The notes: a model not told the origin generated them from the sequence alone. A DNA stretch of 64,000 bases from Roseibium aquae (GCF_008711285.1 NZ_VXDC01000001.1:62001-126000), one strand, 5' to 3'. Counted from the first letter of the stretch, positions 16,932-26,269 are shown. Program-made: numbers and translations.

Positions 16932-18305
16932 ATGGCGAAAGATCGGGAAAGCAATCGGTTTTCAGCCCGCGTTGGGCGCTATGCCCGCGTCGGCACGGGA
17001 GTGGGAGGTCTCGCGGCAAAAGTGGCCGGTGCCCGGCTGTTCGGGATGGAACTGGACAACGAGAAAAACGCCGCTGAACTTGCCGCGGCGCTGGGCGGGC
17101 TCAAGGGGCCGTTGATGAAAGTCGCCCAGCTTCTCTCCACCATCCCGGACGCCCTTCCGCCCGAATACACCACGCAACTGGCCCAATTGCAGGCCAACGC
17201 ACCGCCTATGGGGTGGGCGTTTGTCAAGCGCCGGATGCGCGCGGAGCTGGGGGCGGATTGGCAGTCCGAATTTGGCAGTTTCGAGAAGGAACCGGCGGCG
17301 GCCGCGTCCCTCGGGCAGGTTCACCGGGCGGTTGCGAAGGACGGCCGTGTTCTAGCTTGCAAGCTGCAATACCCTGATATGGCATCTGCGGTAGAAGCAG
17401 ACCTCAGGCAACTTCAGGTTCTGTTTTCCGTGCATCGGCGCATGCAGCCAGCAATCGATACCCGGGAGATTGCGAAGGAAATCAGTGCCCGGGTGCGCGA
17501 AGAACTGGACTATGTGCGCGAGGCCGCGCAGATGAGCATCTATCGGACGATCCTGGAACCGGATCATCGCATCCGTGTGCCGGATGTGATCGAGTCGCTT
17601 TCCACCCAGCGCTTGCTCACCATGGGATGGCTCGAAGGCCGGCCCATGCTCGATTACAAGGAACACTCCCAGGAAGAGCGAAATTTCCTCGCGCGAACGA
17701 TGTTCCACGCCTGGTGGCACCCGTTTAGCCATTTCGGCTTGATTCATGGGGATCCACATCTTGGAAACTACACCGTTTTTGGGGACGGCGACGACCCTCA
17801 CGGGATCAACCTGCTCGACTATGGGTGTATCCGGATTTTTCCTGCAGGATTTGTGAAAGGCGTTGTCGATTTGTACATGGGGCTCCTGGAGGACGACGAT
17901 GAGCGGATCGTGTCGGCCTATGAACGCTGGGGGTTTCGCAACCTGAAGCGCGAAGTAATCGATGTCCTCAACATCTGGGCAAGGTTTATTTACGGGCCGT
18001 TGTTGACGGACCGGACGCGTGCCATAGCCGAGGGGATCAGTCCGGCAGAATATGGCCGGGGCGAGGCGTTCAAGGTGCACAAGGCCCTGAAAGAATTGGG
18101 GCCCGTGACCGTCCCGCAAGAATTTGTTTTCATGGATCGTGCGGCAATAGGCCTCGGGGGCGTCTTTCTGCATTTGCGCGCGGAGCTGAATTTTTTTCAG
18201 CTTTTCAATGAGCAAATCGACCAATTCGATCCTGAAATCGTGGGGCAGCGGCAACAAGATGCGCTGCAGGCGGCTGGTTTGCAGGTCATGCATTCGGCAG
18301 CCTGA
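16932..18305 (+). CDS. ABC1/UbiB/COQ8-family atypical kinase
   Basis: A 457-residue member of the ABC1 atypical kinase family, whose relatives support ubiquinone synthesis. The ATP-site pieces are visible: Ala-rich loop AAAASLGQVHRA (122-133), the invariant Lys in ACKLQYP (about 144), catalytic loop HGDPHLGNY and metal-binding LLDYG. The family's N-terminal KxGQ motif here reads KVAQ (62-65), as in a bacterial subfamily separate from canonical UbiB. There is no C-terminal transmembrane pair, unlike UbiB. The start at 16932 has a GGAG at 16915-16918. It is followed by oxidase subunit IV and the transhydrogenase genes, consistent with a respiratory role. Confidence 0.85.
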   Translation: MAKDRESNRFSARVGRYARVGTGVGGLAAKVAGARLFGMELDNEKNAAELAAALGGLKGPLMKVAQLLSTIPDALPPEYTTQLAQLQANAPPMGWAFVKRRMRAELGADWQSEFGSFEKEPAAAASLGQVHRAVAKDGRVLACKLQYPDMASAVEADLRQLQVLFSVHRRMQPAIDTREIAKEISARVREELDYVREAAQMSIYRTILEPDHRIRVPDVIESLSTQRLLTMGWLEGRPMLDYKEHSQEERNFLARTMFHAWWHPFSHFGLIHGDPHLGNYTVFGDGDDPHGINLLDYGCIRIFPAGFVKGVVDLYMGLLEDDDERIVSAYERWGFRNLKREVIDVLNIWARFIYGPLLTDRTRAIAEGISPAEYGRGEAFKVHKALKELGPVTVPQEFVFMDRAAIGLGGVFLHLRAELNFFQLFNEQIDQFDPEIVGQRQQDALQAAGLQVMHSAA

Positions 18306-18393
18306 TCCGGGGCTTCTCTCTCTAGCCGTTGCCCTGTGTGTTGTCTTTATTGTAAGGGTTGCTGCTGAAGAGCGTTTTTAACCGGGGGACTGA

Positions 18394-18675
18394 ATGTCTG
18401 AACAAAATGCGCCCGCGATGGACTATCAGGAGCATGAGCGCACCTATGAGGGGTTCATCAACTTTTCCAAGATCGGAACAATCGCTGTTCTGAACGTTGT
18501 TCTTTGCCTGATCATGTTCGCATTCGGCGGCGGGGCAGCCTTCTTTTTCGGCTGGGTCATGCTTCTGGCGGCAACGGTCGCAGCCGGCATAGGGATGGCG
18601 CTCGGGGAGTCTGGATGGATACCTCCGGCTGCCGTCTTCGGCCTGACGGTCCTGATCGCGATCGTCACCGTTTAG
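18394..18675 (+). CDS. aa3-type cytochrome c oxidase subunit IV
   Basis: A 93-residue membrane protein. DYQEHERTYEGFINFSKIGT at the N terminus is the signature of the small bacterial aa3 oxidase subunit IV family. Three hydrophobic helices follow (about 30-45, 48-67 and 75-92); the Paracoccus protein has one helix, so the extra length is a lineage feature. The partner subunits I-III are not in the window. Location just ahead of pntAA is, as I recall, widespread in Rhizobiales. A strong terminator separates it from pntAA. Confidence 0.8.
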   Translation: MSEQNAPAMDYQEHERTYEGFINFSKIGTIAVLNVVLCLIMFAFGGGAAFFFGWVMLLAATVAAGIGMALGESGWIPPAAVFGLTVLIAIVTV

Positions 18676-18684
18676 TATTCCAGG

Positions 18685-18716
18685 CAGGCACCCCGGCTCC
18701 GGGGTGCCTGTTTTTC
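18685..18716 (+). terminator. Terminator between oxidase subunit IV and pntAA
   Basis: CAGGCACCCC and GGGGTGCCTG pair perfectly around GGCTCC, followed by TTTTTCTTT. pntAA starts only 16 nt further on, so read-through or attenuation may set pnt expression. Confidence 0.9.
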
Positions 18717-18731
18717 TTTGGGAGGATTTTC

Positions 18732-19874
18732 ATGAAAATTGCTGTGCCGCGCGAGACTGACGCGGTCGAGACGCGCGTGGGCGCGACGCCGGACACGATC
18801 AAGAAACTGGTCGGTCTCGGTGCGACCGTTACCGTTGAAAAAGGCGCCGGGTCTGGATCGCGGATCCCGGATACCGACTACGAGGCCGCCGGCGCAACGA
18901 TTGCCGACGACACCGGCGCCGCTCTTGGCGAAGCCGACGTTGTCCTGAAGGTTCGCCGCCCGGATGCGGATCAGCTCAAGGCCATGAAAAAGGGCGCGCT
19001 GGTGATCGCGACCATGGATCCGTTCGGGAACGAGGCCGAAATCCAAGCCATGGCCGATGCGGGCATCGTTGCCTTCGCCATGGAACTGATGCCGCGCATC
19101 ACCCGGGCGCAGGTCATGGATGTTTTGTCTTCCCAGGCCAATCTTGCTGGGTATCAGGCCGTGATTGACGCCGCCGCGGAGTATGGCAAGGCCATGCCGA
19201 TGATGATGACTGCCGCAGGCACCATTCCGGCCGCCCGGGTATTCATCATGGGCGCTGGTGTGGCAGGTCTCCAGGCTATTGCCACGGCCCGCCGTCTTGG
19301 CGCGATCGTGACAGCCACCGATGTGCGCCCCGCGGCCAAGGAACAGGTCGAATCCCTCGGTGCCAAGTTCATCGCGGTGGAGGACGAGGAATTCAAGCAG
19401 GCAGAGACCTCAGGCGGCTACGCCAAGGAAATGTCCGATGAATACAAGAAAAAGCAGGCCGATCTAATTGCGTCCCACATCGCCAAGCAGGACATCGTGA
19501 TCACGACGGCGTTGATCCCGGGGCGTCCGGCGCCGAAGCTTGTGTCCAAAGACATGGTAAGCAGCATGAAGCCGGGTTCCGTACTTGTCGATCTCGCGGT
19601 CGAGCGCGGCGGAAATGTGGAAGGGGCCAAGCTTGGCAAGATTGCCACGGTATCGGGTGTGAAGATTGTAGGCCATGCCAACATGGCGGGCCGGATCGGC
19701 GCATCCGCCTCGGCGCTCTACGCCAAGAACCTGCTCGCGTTTCTCGACACGATGGTGGACAAAGAAACCAAGGCACTCAATCCGAATTGGGACGACGAAC
19801 TAATAACGGCCACACTGCTGACGCGCGATGGCAAGGTGGTGCATTCCGCCTTCGCCAAGGCCACCGGTGAATAG
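18732..19874 (+). CDS. pntAA: Proton-translocating NAD(P)+ transhydrogenase subunit alpha, part 1
   Basis: A 380-residue NAD(H)-binding component (domain I) of the membrane transhydrogenase, which uses the proton-motive force to make NADPH from NADH. The N terminus MKIAVPRETDAVETRVGATP and the nucleotide fold GAGVAGLQAIATARRLGA (about 173-190) are diagnostic, as is the later RPAPKLV segment. The start at 18732 follows GGGAGGA. Splitting of PntA into two polypeptides (AA and AB) is the alphaproteobacterial arrangement, as in Rhodospirillum. Confidence 0.96.
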   Translation: MKIAVPRETDAVETRVGATPDTIKKLVGLGATVTVEKGAGSGSRIPDTDYEAAGATIADDTGAALGEADVVLKVRRPDADQLKAMKKGALVIATMDPFGNEAEIQAMADAGIVAFAMELMPRITRAQVMDVLSSQANLAGYQAVIDAAAEYGKAMPMMMTAAGTIPAARVFIMGAGVAGLQAIATARRLGAIVTATDVRPAAKEQVESLGAKFIAVEDEEFKQAETSGGYAKEMSDEYKKKQADLIASHIAKQDIVITTALIPGRPAPKLVSKDMVSSMKPGSVLVDLAVERGGNVEGAKLGKIATVSGVKIVGHANMAGRIGASASALYAKNLLAFLDTMVDKETKALNPNWDDELITATLLTRDGKVVHSAFAKATGE

Positions 19875-19883
19875 GGGGGAGTA

Positions 19884-20357
19884 ATGAGCGATTTGTCTCA
19901 GGCCGAGGCGCTGGACCGGGCCGAAGCGGCTGCGGCTGCGGCGCGCGAAGCCGCCGAAACCGCCGGTCAGGCCGCCCAGGCAGCACAAGGCTATGCCGAC
20001 CAGATTGCCGCGGGCGCACTCGATGCGGCGGTAAACGCGGCCGGCGCGACCGGCATGATCGAGCCCTTCGTGTTCCTTTTCTCCATTTTCGTGCTGGCGA
20101 TTTTCGTCGGCTACTATGTGGTTTGGTCGGTGACGCCGGCCCTGCACACGCCGCTGATGGCGGTGACGAATGCGATTTCTTCGGTGATCGTCGTGGGCGC
20201 CATCCTGGCGGTTGGCGTTGACGCGTCGGCTGGGGAAGGAGCGACGGCCGCGCGGGTGCTCGGGTTCATCGCCCTTGTCCTGGCTAGCGTGAACATCTTC
20301 GGTGGCTTCCTCGTCACCAGCCGGATGCTTGCCATGTACAAGAAAAAGCAGCGGTAA
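19884..20357 (+). CDS. pntAB: NAD(P)+ transhydrogenase subunit alpha, part 2
   Basis: A 157-residue membrane part of the transhydrogenase alpha chain. The first 55 residues are an Ala/Glu-rich helical extension, longer than in typical PntAB. Then come hydrophobic helices: [21 protein letters not shown], the conserved [25 protein letters not shown] segment and [23 protein letters not shown]. With PntB it forms the proton channel. It lies 9 nt after pntAA and 12 nt before pntB, one operon. Confidence 0.94.
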   Translation: MSDLSQAEALDRAEAAAAAAREAAETAGQAAQAAQGYADQIAAGALDAAVNAAGATGMIEPFVFLFSIFVLAIFVGYYVVWSVTPALHTPLMAVTNAISSVIVVGAILAVGVDASAGEGATAARVLGFIALVLASVNIFGGFLVTSRMLAMYKKKQR

Positions 20358-20369
20358 AGGGGCCGGACC

Positions 20370-21764
20370 ATGTCAGCAAATGTAACTTCGATCCTTTACC
20401 TCATTTCCGCCGTTCTCTTCATCATGGCGCTCCGTGGCCTGTCGAGCCCCGAAACGTCGCGCCAAGGCAACATCTTTGGCATGATCGGCATGGGCATTGC
20501 GGTGGTCACCACCCTGTTCGCGTCCGGTCTGTCCGGCATATCCGGTCTCTTGCTCGTGGTGGGTGTGGGCATTGGCGGTGCCATCGGGGCACTCATTGCC
20601 CAGCGGATCGCGATGACAGCCATGCCGCAACTCGTCGCCGGGTTCCACTCGCTGGTGGGGATGGCGGCTGTCTTGGTCGCCGCCAGCGCGTTTTATGCAC
20701 CGTCCGCTTTTGGTATCGGGGCACCCGGAAACATCTACACCTCTGCGATCATCGAAGGGGCTATCGGGGCCGCCATCGGGGCAATCACCTTCACCGGGTC
20801 GGTTATCGCATTTTTGAAGCTTGACGGGCGCATGTCCGGAAAGCCGATCATGCTGCCCGGCCGTCACGCGATCAACATCGGACTGGCCGCGGCCATGGTG
20901 ATCCTGACCATCGTGATGGTCACCTCCGAGAGCATGACGGTATTCTGGCTTCTGGTAATCGTCGCGCTTGTTTTCGGTGTTTTGATCATCATTCCGATCG
21001 GCGGGGCGGACATGCCCGTTGTCGTGTCCATGTTGAACTCCTATTCGGGCTGGGCGGCGGCCGGTATTGGCTTCACCGTCTCCAACATGGCCCTGATCAT
21101 CACCGGGGCGCTGGTCGGCTCGTCTGGCGCGATCCTGTCCTACATCATGTGCAAAGGCATGAACCGCTCATTCATCTCGGTCATCATGGGCGGCTTCGGC
21201 GGGGAAACCTCTGGCGGATCGGGTGGCGACGGCGAGGAGCGCCCTGTCAAGCAAGGCGCTGCCGACGACGCTGCGTTCATCATGAAAAACGCGTCAAAGG
21301 TCATCATCGTTCCGGGCTACGGCATGGCGGTCGCCCAAGCGCAGCACGCTCTGCGTGAAATGGTGGATGCCCTGAAAGAGGAAGGCGTGGAAGTCAAATA
21401 CGCCATCCATCCGGTCGCCGGACGGATGCCCGGGCACATGAACGTGCTTCTTGCGGAGGCCAATGTGCCGTATGATGAGGTGTTTGAACTGGAAGACATC
21501 AACTCCGAGTTCTCGCAGGCCGATGTGGTCTATGTGATCGGTGCGAATGATGTCACGAATCCGGCCGCGCGCGATGATCCAGACTCGCCAATTTACGGCA
21601 TGCCGATCCTCGATGTGGACAAGGCCGGAACAGTTCTGTTCGTCAAGCGCGGCATGGGCTCCGGCTACGCGGGCATCCAGAACGAACTCTTCTTCCTCGA
21701 TAAGACCATGATGCTTTTCGGCGATGCGAAAAAAATGACCGAGGAAATCGTCAAGGCAATCTAA
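20370..21764 (+). CDS. pntB: NAD(P)+ transhydrogenase subunit beta
   Basis: A 464-residue beta subunit with about nine transmembrane helices (domain II, roughly 1-270), a Gly-rich hinge and the NADP(H)-binding domain III (about 300-464). In domain III the fingerprint PGYGMAVAQAQ, HPVAGRMPGHMNVLLAEA, VIGANDVTNPAAR and KRGMGSGYAGIQNELFF are intact. Together with PntAA and PntAB it supplies NADPH. It is the last gene of the operon, closed by a terminator at 21788-21821. Confidence 0.96.
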   Translation: MSANVTSILYLISAVLFIMALRGLSSPETSRQGNIFGMIGMGIAVVTTLFASGLSGISGLLLVVGVGIGGAIGALIAQRIAMTAMPQLVAGFHSLVGMAAVLVAASAFYAPSAFGIGAPGNIYTSAIIEGAIGAAIGAITFTGSVIAFLKLDGRMSGKPIMLPGRHAINIGLAAAMVILTIVMVTSESMTVFWLLVIVALVFGVLIIIPIGGADMPVVVSMLNSYSGWAAAGIGFTVSNMALIITGALVGSSGAILSYIMCKGMNRSFISVIMGGFGGETSGGSGGDGEERPVKQGAADDAAFIMKNASKVIIVPGYGMAVAQAQHALREMVDALKEEGVEVKYAIHPVAGRMPGHMNVLLAEANVPYDEVFELEDINSEFSQADVVYVIGANDVTNPAARDDPDSPIYGMPILDVDKAGTVLFVKRGMGSGYAGIQNELFFLDKTMMLFGDAKKMTEEIVKAI

Positions 21765-21787
21765 GCGGTCGGATCCGACCCGCAAGG

Positions 21788-21821
21788 AAGGCGTGGACCA
21801 ATGGTCCGCGCCTTTCGTTTT
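21788..21821 (+). terminator. Terminator of the pnt operon
   Basis: AAGGCGTGGACC pairs with GGTCCGCGCCTT (one G-U) around AAT, followed by TCGTTTT. It lies just upstream of rluA. Confidence 0.8.
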
Positions 21822-21846
21822 CCCGGGCATGCGATATAAGCGTGCC

Positions 21847-22521
21847 ATGACAGTCGCTTCCCCCAATCCACCCTTTGTCTACGATCCGCCGCAGGACCCA
21901 TGGCTGGATATTCTGCACCAGGACGCGGATTTGCTTGTGCTGAACAAACCAAGCGGGCTGTTGAGCGTGCCGGGCAAAGCACCAGAGCATGCCGATTGCA
22001 TTGAGAAGAGGGCCAAGGCCACCTTTCCGGAGGCCCGCATCGTGCACCGGCTGGATATGGACACGTCCGGGGTCATGGTTCTGGCGTTGAACGCGGCGGC
22101 CCACCGGCATCTCGGTTTGCAATTTGAACGGCGGAAAACGCGCAAGACCTATTTGGCGGACATTTGGGGGCGGCCTGACAGCGATGGCGGCGACGTGAAC
22201 CTGCCGCTGCGCTGCGACTGGCCCAACCGGCCGAGGCAAATGGTGTGTCATGAGCATGGCCGGTCGGCCTTGACCCGTTGGGCTGTTGTGGGGCGCGGGG
22301 CGGCGAGCACACGGGTGCAACTGATGCCCCATACCGGCCGCTCGCACCAATTGCGGGTTCACATGAAAGAGCTCGGCCATCCGATCTTGGGTGACCGGTT
22401 CTATGCCGATGGAGATGCGCTTGCCGCCAGCGACCGTTTGCGTCTGCATGCGGCGGAACTGGTCTTGCATCATCCGGCGAACGGTTTGCAGGTACAATTC
22501 TCAGTGAAGTGCCCCTTTTAG
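21847..22521 (+). CDS. rluA: RNA pseudouridine synthase RluA
   Basis: A 224-residue RluA-family enzyme. The motif HRLDMDTSGV carries the catalytic aspartate, and NKPSGLLSVPG, LPLRCDWPNRPRQMVC and TGRSHQLRVHM(K)ELGHPILGDRFYA match E. coli RluA closely. That enzyme modifies U746 of 23S rRNA and U32 of several tRNAs. There is no N-terminal S4 domain, as expected for RluA rather than RluC/D. The start is placed at 21847 (MTVASP), after the pnt terminator; a longer frame overlaps the terminator stem and is rejected. Confidence 0.93.
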   Translation: MTVASPNPPFVYDPPQDPWLDILHQDADLLVLNKPSGLLSVPGKAPEHADCIEKRAKATFPEARIVHRLDMDTSGVMVLALNAAAHRHLGLQFERRKTRKTYLADIWGRPDSDGGDVNLPLRCDWPNRPRQMVCHEHGRSALTRWAVVGRGAASTRVQLMPHTGRSHQLRVHMKELGHPILGDRFYADGDALAASDRLRLHAAELVLHHPANGLQVQFSVKCPF

Positions 22522-22584
22522 CAGTTTGGACAGCGCGCAGGGCATATTGCGGATCGGCCTTGAAACCGGTTGGGGACCTTTGAT

Positions 22585-23175
22585 TTAGCGGACCCTTCTG
22601 CCGAGCTGCTCAACCTGTCTCAGCCATTTTTGGCGCTTGGCGTCTCCAACCGCTTCAACCATCCCGAAAACGGTATCACGCACCGGCTTGAAGCCGATAA
22701 ACTTGAAGATGTTCCGCTCCAGACTCTTCAGGCTGTGAGCGCCATAAAAATATCGGTAGATCAGGGTCGGCATGCCCATTGTCACGATGATCCGGGCCGA
22801 CTTGCCTTTGAACTTCCCTATAGGGAAGCGGGCTCCTTCCGGCTGCTCGAAAACGGTCTCTTTGTGAAACACCTGTTCGAGAAACGCCTTGGTCGCTGCT
22901 GGCAAGGTGCCAAGCCACAGTGGATAGATGAGAACGACATGGTCCGCTGCGATCAGGCTGTTCGCCGCCGGCTGGAGCGCAGGTGGAACCGGCCCCGCGT
23001 ATTCGGCTTCCGAGCGCAGAAGGTCGAACTCCAGGTCACCGATTTGGATCAGTTCACATTCGTGGCCGGCCGCACTGGCTCCTGCCAGATAGGCTTTCGC
23101 GATGGCCGAACACAGGTGCGATGGACTGGAATCCGGGTGGCCATTGACAATAGCAATCGATCGTACCTGGGCCAT
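22585..23175 (-). CDS. NAD(P)H dehydrogenase-type flavoprotein
   Basis: A 196-residue flavodoxin-fold protein of the NAD(P)H-quinone oxidoreductase/Kef-ancillary family. IVNGHPDSSPS at the N terminus binds the FMN/FAD phosphate; VLIYPLWLGTLPA and FEQVF-type helix (FLEQVFHKE) follow, then VTMGMPTLIYRYFYGAHS. It probably reduces quinones or nitro compounds with NAD(P)H in the cytoplasm. It is convergent with rluA, and its promoter side faces the end of the TPR lipoprotein gene. The physiological substrate is unknown. Confidence 0.82.
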   Translation of the reverse strand: MAQVRSIAIVNGHPDSSPSHLCSAIAKAYLAGASAAGHECELIQIGDLEFDLLRSEAEYAGPVPPALQPAANSLIAADHVVLIYPLWLGTLPAATKAFLEQVFHKETVFEQPEGARFPIGKFKGKSARIIVTMGMPTLIYRYFYGAHSLKSLERNIFKFIGFKPVRDTVFGMVEAVGDAKRQKWLRQVEQLGRRVR

Positions 23176-23334
23176 GGCGTATCCTTGGAAAGCTTCGCAG
23201 GACGTCTCGATCCTACATCCTTCGGAGGATACTGCGTTTGACCCAAGTCACCCGGGATTGAAATGCGGGGAACAGGGTGAAGAGTGACCCGACCGACCGG
23301 CGGAAAGGCCCGCTGTTCGGCGGGGGACCAGACC

Positions 23335-24204
23335 TCAGAGCGTCCGCTGTCCGCGATTGACCCTGGCCAGACCGTCGCGTGCGAGGTCGTTTGAATTGTC
23401 CAGATTGAGTGCTCTGGTGTAATTTCGGCGCGCATCGGTCGTTTCGCCAAGAAGCTCAAGAGCCACGCCCCGATTGGCCCATGCCACGGATGAATCACGA
23501 TCAAGATTGACTGCCACCGAGAGGTCTTCCAAGGCCGCGTTCGGGTCATTCACCTTCAGATACGAGATACCGCGGGCGATATAGGGTTCACTGACATTCG
23601 GGTTCAGCCCGATGGCCGTCGCGAAGTCCTCAATCGCTGTGATGTGCTGGTTCTGGGCCTGATAGATCAAACCACGATTGTAAAAGGCCCGTGCATCGGA
23701 ACTGTTGCGGGCAATCACGGCATTGAAGTCCGCCAGTGCAGCTCCGTATTGCCCCTTTTGCCTGTAGGTGTTGCCCCTGCCGACCAGTGCGGCATCAAAA
23801 TCGGGCTTGATGTTGATCGCCCGGGTGTAATCGGCGATCGCCGCATCCAGTTGCCCCCGGCGGCGTTCGACCAGCGCCCGGTTCGCATAGGCCTGATGGG
23901 ACGACGGGTTCAGCTGAAGGGCGCGATTGAAGTCCTCGAGCGCGTTATCCAACCGCCCGGCCTGGCCATAGGCGATGCCGCGTGTGTTGTACGCATCCGC
24001 ATCTTGCGGATTCGATTCAATAACGGCGGTCAGGGACGCAATGTTCGCGGTAGACCCCACGGCTGTGTTGACGGGCACGTTGGAATAGACACCGCCGTCG
24101 CTCTGGCAGGCGGCCAGTCCGAGCACCAGGCCCGCGTAGATCAACGCGCGCAAAGGGCGGTTCGGCTGATGGTCTGGTCGCATCGAACGGTGTCGTGAAG
24201 TCAT
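23335..24204 (-). CDS. Tetratricopeptide-repeat lipoprotein
   Basis: About 289 residues with a lipobox: hydrophobic ALIYAGLVLGLAAC with the acylated Cys near residue 33, so it is anchored in the envelope. The rest is six or so TPRs with typical spacing, such as AYNTRGIAYGQAGRLDNALEDFNRALQLNPSS, AYANRALVERRRGQLDAAIADYTRAI and AFYNRGLIYQAQNQ. The layout recalls NlpI and similar envelope adaptors, which bring hydrolases or assembly factors together. The start (24204 or GTG 24210) is uncertain by two codons. Confidence 0.8.
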   Translation of the reverse strand: MTSRHRSMRPDHQPNRPLRALIYAGLVLGLAACQSDGGVYSNVPVNTAVGSTANIASLTAVIESNPQDADAYNTRGIAYGQAGRLDNALEDFNRALQLNPSSHQAYANRALVERRRGQLDAAIADYTRAINIKPDFDAALVGRGNTYRQKGQYGAALADFNAVIARNSSDARAFYNRGLIYQAQNQHITAIEDFATAIGLNPNVSEPYIARGISYLKVNDPNAALEDLSVAVNLDRDSSVAWANRGVALELLGETTDARRNYTRALNLDNSNDLARDGLARVNRGQRTL

Positions 24205-24242
24205 GGTCACCAGTCAGGCAGCAGCGCGATTGAGGCCTCAAT

Positions 24243-24272
24243 GAAAAAAGCCGGCCGAAGGAACGGCCGGCT
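24243..24272 (-). terminator. Terminator of rpsU
   Basis: AGCCGGCC and GGCCGGCT pair at 24249-24256 and 24265-24272; on the minus strand the stem is followed by TTTTTT (24243-24248). Confidence 0.88.
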
Positions 24273-24321
24273 GATCAGAAGCAGGCTGCTTGCCGCCTCT
24301 TTTCCGTTGCCAAACCGCAGA

Positions 24322-24549
24322 TTAGCGGGGTGCGGACTTTCCGGGCATCAGGCCTTCACGCTGTGCGCGCTTGCGAGCCAGCTTGCGGGCGCGGCGGACC
24401 GCTTCGGCTTTTTCACGAGCCTTTTTCTCGGAAGGCTTCTCGAAGTGGCCGCGGAGTTTCATCTCGCGGAACACGCCCTCACGTTGCAGTTTTTTCTTGA
24501 GCGCTTTCAGCGCCTGATCAACATTGTTGTCGCGAACCAGTACCTGCAC
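24322..24549 (-). CDS. rpsU: 30S ribosomal protein S21
   Basis: A 75-residue basic protein matching S21: [43 protein letters not shown], then an Arg/Lys-rich helix to the end. S21 helps base-pair the 3' end of 16S rRNA with mRNA during initiation. It is a single gene with its own terminator. The upstream AT-rich stretch on the minus strand near 24730-24760 may hold its promoter. Confidence 0.96.
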   Translation of the reverse strand: MQVLVRDNNVDQALKALKKKLQREGVFREMKLRGHFEKPSEKKAREKAEAVRRARKLARKRAQREGLMPGKSAPR

Positions 24550-24871
24550 GCTTCATTTCCCGTCTTTAAGTGTCGCGTCTTATGCGACCTGATAAAACCA
24601 TACCAAGCTTCGGACGCAGCCGGGAGAGCATAAGGACCCGCCTATACCCTTGAACGATCTCAGGTTTTGGAGGGTACAACGCTTGCGCCGCCGCTGACGC
24701 GTCGTTCATTTCGGCGCTCTAATATCAGAGGTCTTGGTTTTTGTCCACAACCCGGGATCAAGAAATTGCCGTACGTGCTGGCCTTGGCGCATGTGGACAG
24801 GCGGCTGAAAGCGGACTAGAGGGGTGTTCCCGGCCGTTTTGCCGGCGTTTCACGTAAGTCTGGAGGCACCG
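24550..24871. other. Divergent regulatory gap between rpsU and the MATE gene
   Basis: About 320 bases with no gene. On the minus strand TTGTGG and ATATTA, about 19 bases apart near 24725-24755, are a weak promoter candidate for rpsU. No riboswitch fold known to precede MATE exporters was recognised. Confidence 0.35.
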
Positions 24872-26269
24872 ATGGCCAGCGAGCGGATCAAGGCTGCCGG
24901 CGACCGTTCCATGTCGGCCCTATGGCGAAGCGATATTCGCCCAACGCTGGCGCTTGGTTTGCCACTTGCGGGGGCTCAGCTGGCGCAGATGGCGATCAAT
25001 ACCACCGATGTATTGATGATTGGCCGGCTCGGAGCGGAGGAACTCGCCGCAGCCGTGCTTGCCTTCAATGTCTACATGCTGATGTGGTTTTTCGGCATGG
25101 GCGTCATCCAGGCTGTGATTCCCTTGGCTGCCCGCGCCCGAGGACAACGCGCGATGCGGGATTTGCGCCGCTCTGTGCGCATGGGCTTCTGGGTGGTGTT
25201 CCTCTACTGTTTCCCGGTTTGGCTCGTGATGTTTTTCACTGCCGATATTTTGAAGGCCTTGGGCCAAGATCCGGCGGTTTCCGACATGGCAGGGCAGTAT
25301 ATGCGGGTTCTGCAATGGACGTTGCTGCCCGCCCTTTTGGTCATGGCGGTCCGCGCATTCTTGACCGTGATGGAACTTGCACAGGTGGTTCTTTATGCAA
25401 CCATTGCAGGGGCTGTCGTGAATGCGATCCTCGACTATCTCCTGATCTTTGGAAATTTCGGTTTTCCGCGTCTCGAACTGGTCGGTGCAGGACTGGCTTC
25501 GGTTGGAAGTTCGCTCGCGACATTCGTTCTGCTCGCATTTTATGCCGGGTTTCATCGGAAGCTGAAAAGGCTTGCGATTTTCGGCCGGATTTGGAAGCCG
25601 GATTGGCCTGTGTTCTTCCAGATCTGGCGGCTTGGCTGGCCCATCGCTGTCACCATTGTCGCCGAAGCGGGATTGTTTTCCGCCTCCGCCATCATGATCG
25701 GCTGGATCGGGACCATGGAGCTTGCCGGACATGGGATCGCCCTACAGATCGCCTCACTTACGTTTATGGTGCCTGTGGGGCTTAGCCAGGCGGCCATGAC
25801 CCGTGTAGGTCTCGCGGCGGGCCGCAAGGACTATGCGGCGATTGGCAGAGCGGGGTGGACTGCCTTCGCGGTCACATTCTGTTTCATGGCCGTTTTTGCC
25901 GTCTGCTTCTGGACCATGCCGGAAACTTTGGTCGGGCTTTATCTGGATTTTGATAACCCCCAGGCGGAAACCGTTTTGGCTTTCGGCGCGTCCTATCTGA
26001 TTGTGGCGGCGCTTTTTCAGCTTGCGGATGGGGCGCAAATCATCGGAATCAACAATCTGCGTGGATTGGGCGATACGACGGTGCCGCTGTTCTATGCCCT
26101 GTTCGGGTATTGGGTTGTCGGGCTCGGCTTGTCCCTCGGCCTTGGTTTTTGGCTCGGATTTGATGGCGTCGGTGTCTGGATCGGTTTGGCGGGCGGGCTC
26201 GCGACGGTCGCCATTCTTGCAAACCGGCGGTTTGCCCGGCGGCGGCTGCTAGGACTTTTGACCGGATGA
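24872..26269 (+). CDS. MATE family multidrug exporter
   Basis: A 465-residue membrane protein with about 12 hydrophobic helices and the MATE pattern, two homologous halves. LALGLPLAGAQLAQMAINTTDVLMIGRLGAEELAAA in the first half and VGLSQAAMTRVGLAAGRKD in the second are typical. Family members exchange H+ or Na+ for cationic drugs or metabolites. The start at 24872 is fixed by GGAGG at 24862-24866. The 3' end overlaps the convergent purK gene by 21 bases, which is unusual but small. The substrate is unknown. Confidence 0.9.
   Translation: MASERIKAAGDRSMSALWRSDIRPTLALGLPLAGAQLAQMAINTTDVLMIGRLGAEELAAAVLAFNVYMLMWFFGMGVIQAVIPLAARARGQRAMRDLRRSVRMGFWVVFLYCFPVWLVMFFTADILKALGQDPAVSDMAGQYMRVLQWTLLPALLVMAVRAFLTVMELAQVVLYATIAGAVVNAILDYLLIFGNFGFPRLELVGAGLASVGSSLATFVLLAFYAGFHRKLKRLAIFGRIWKPDWPVFFQIWRLGWPIAVTIVAEAGLFSASAIMIGWIGTMELAGHGIALQIASLTFMVPVGLSQAAMTRVGLAAGRKDYAAIGRAGWTAFAVTFCFMAVFAVCFWTMPETLVGLYLDFDNPQAETVLAFGASYLIVAALFQLADGAQIIGINNLRGLGDTTVPLFYALFGYWVVGLGLSLGLGFWLGFDGVGVWIGLAGGLATVAILANRRFARRRLLGLLTG

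Noticed and set aside
24680..24871. A riboswitch before the MATE gene
   Set aside because: Some MATE genes have riboswitch leaders, but no recognised consensus or stable fold could be read here.
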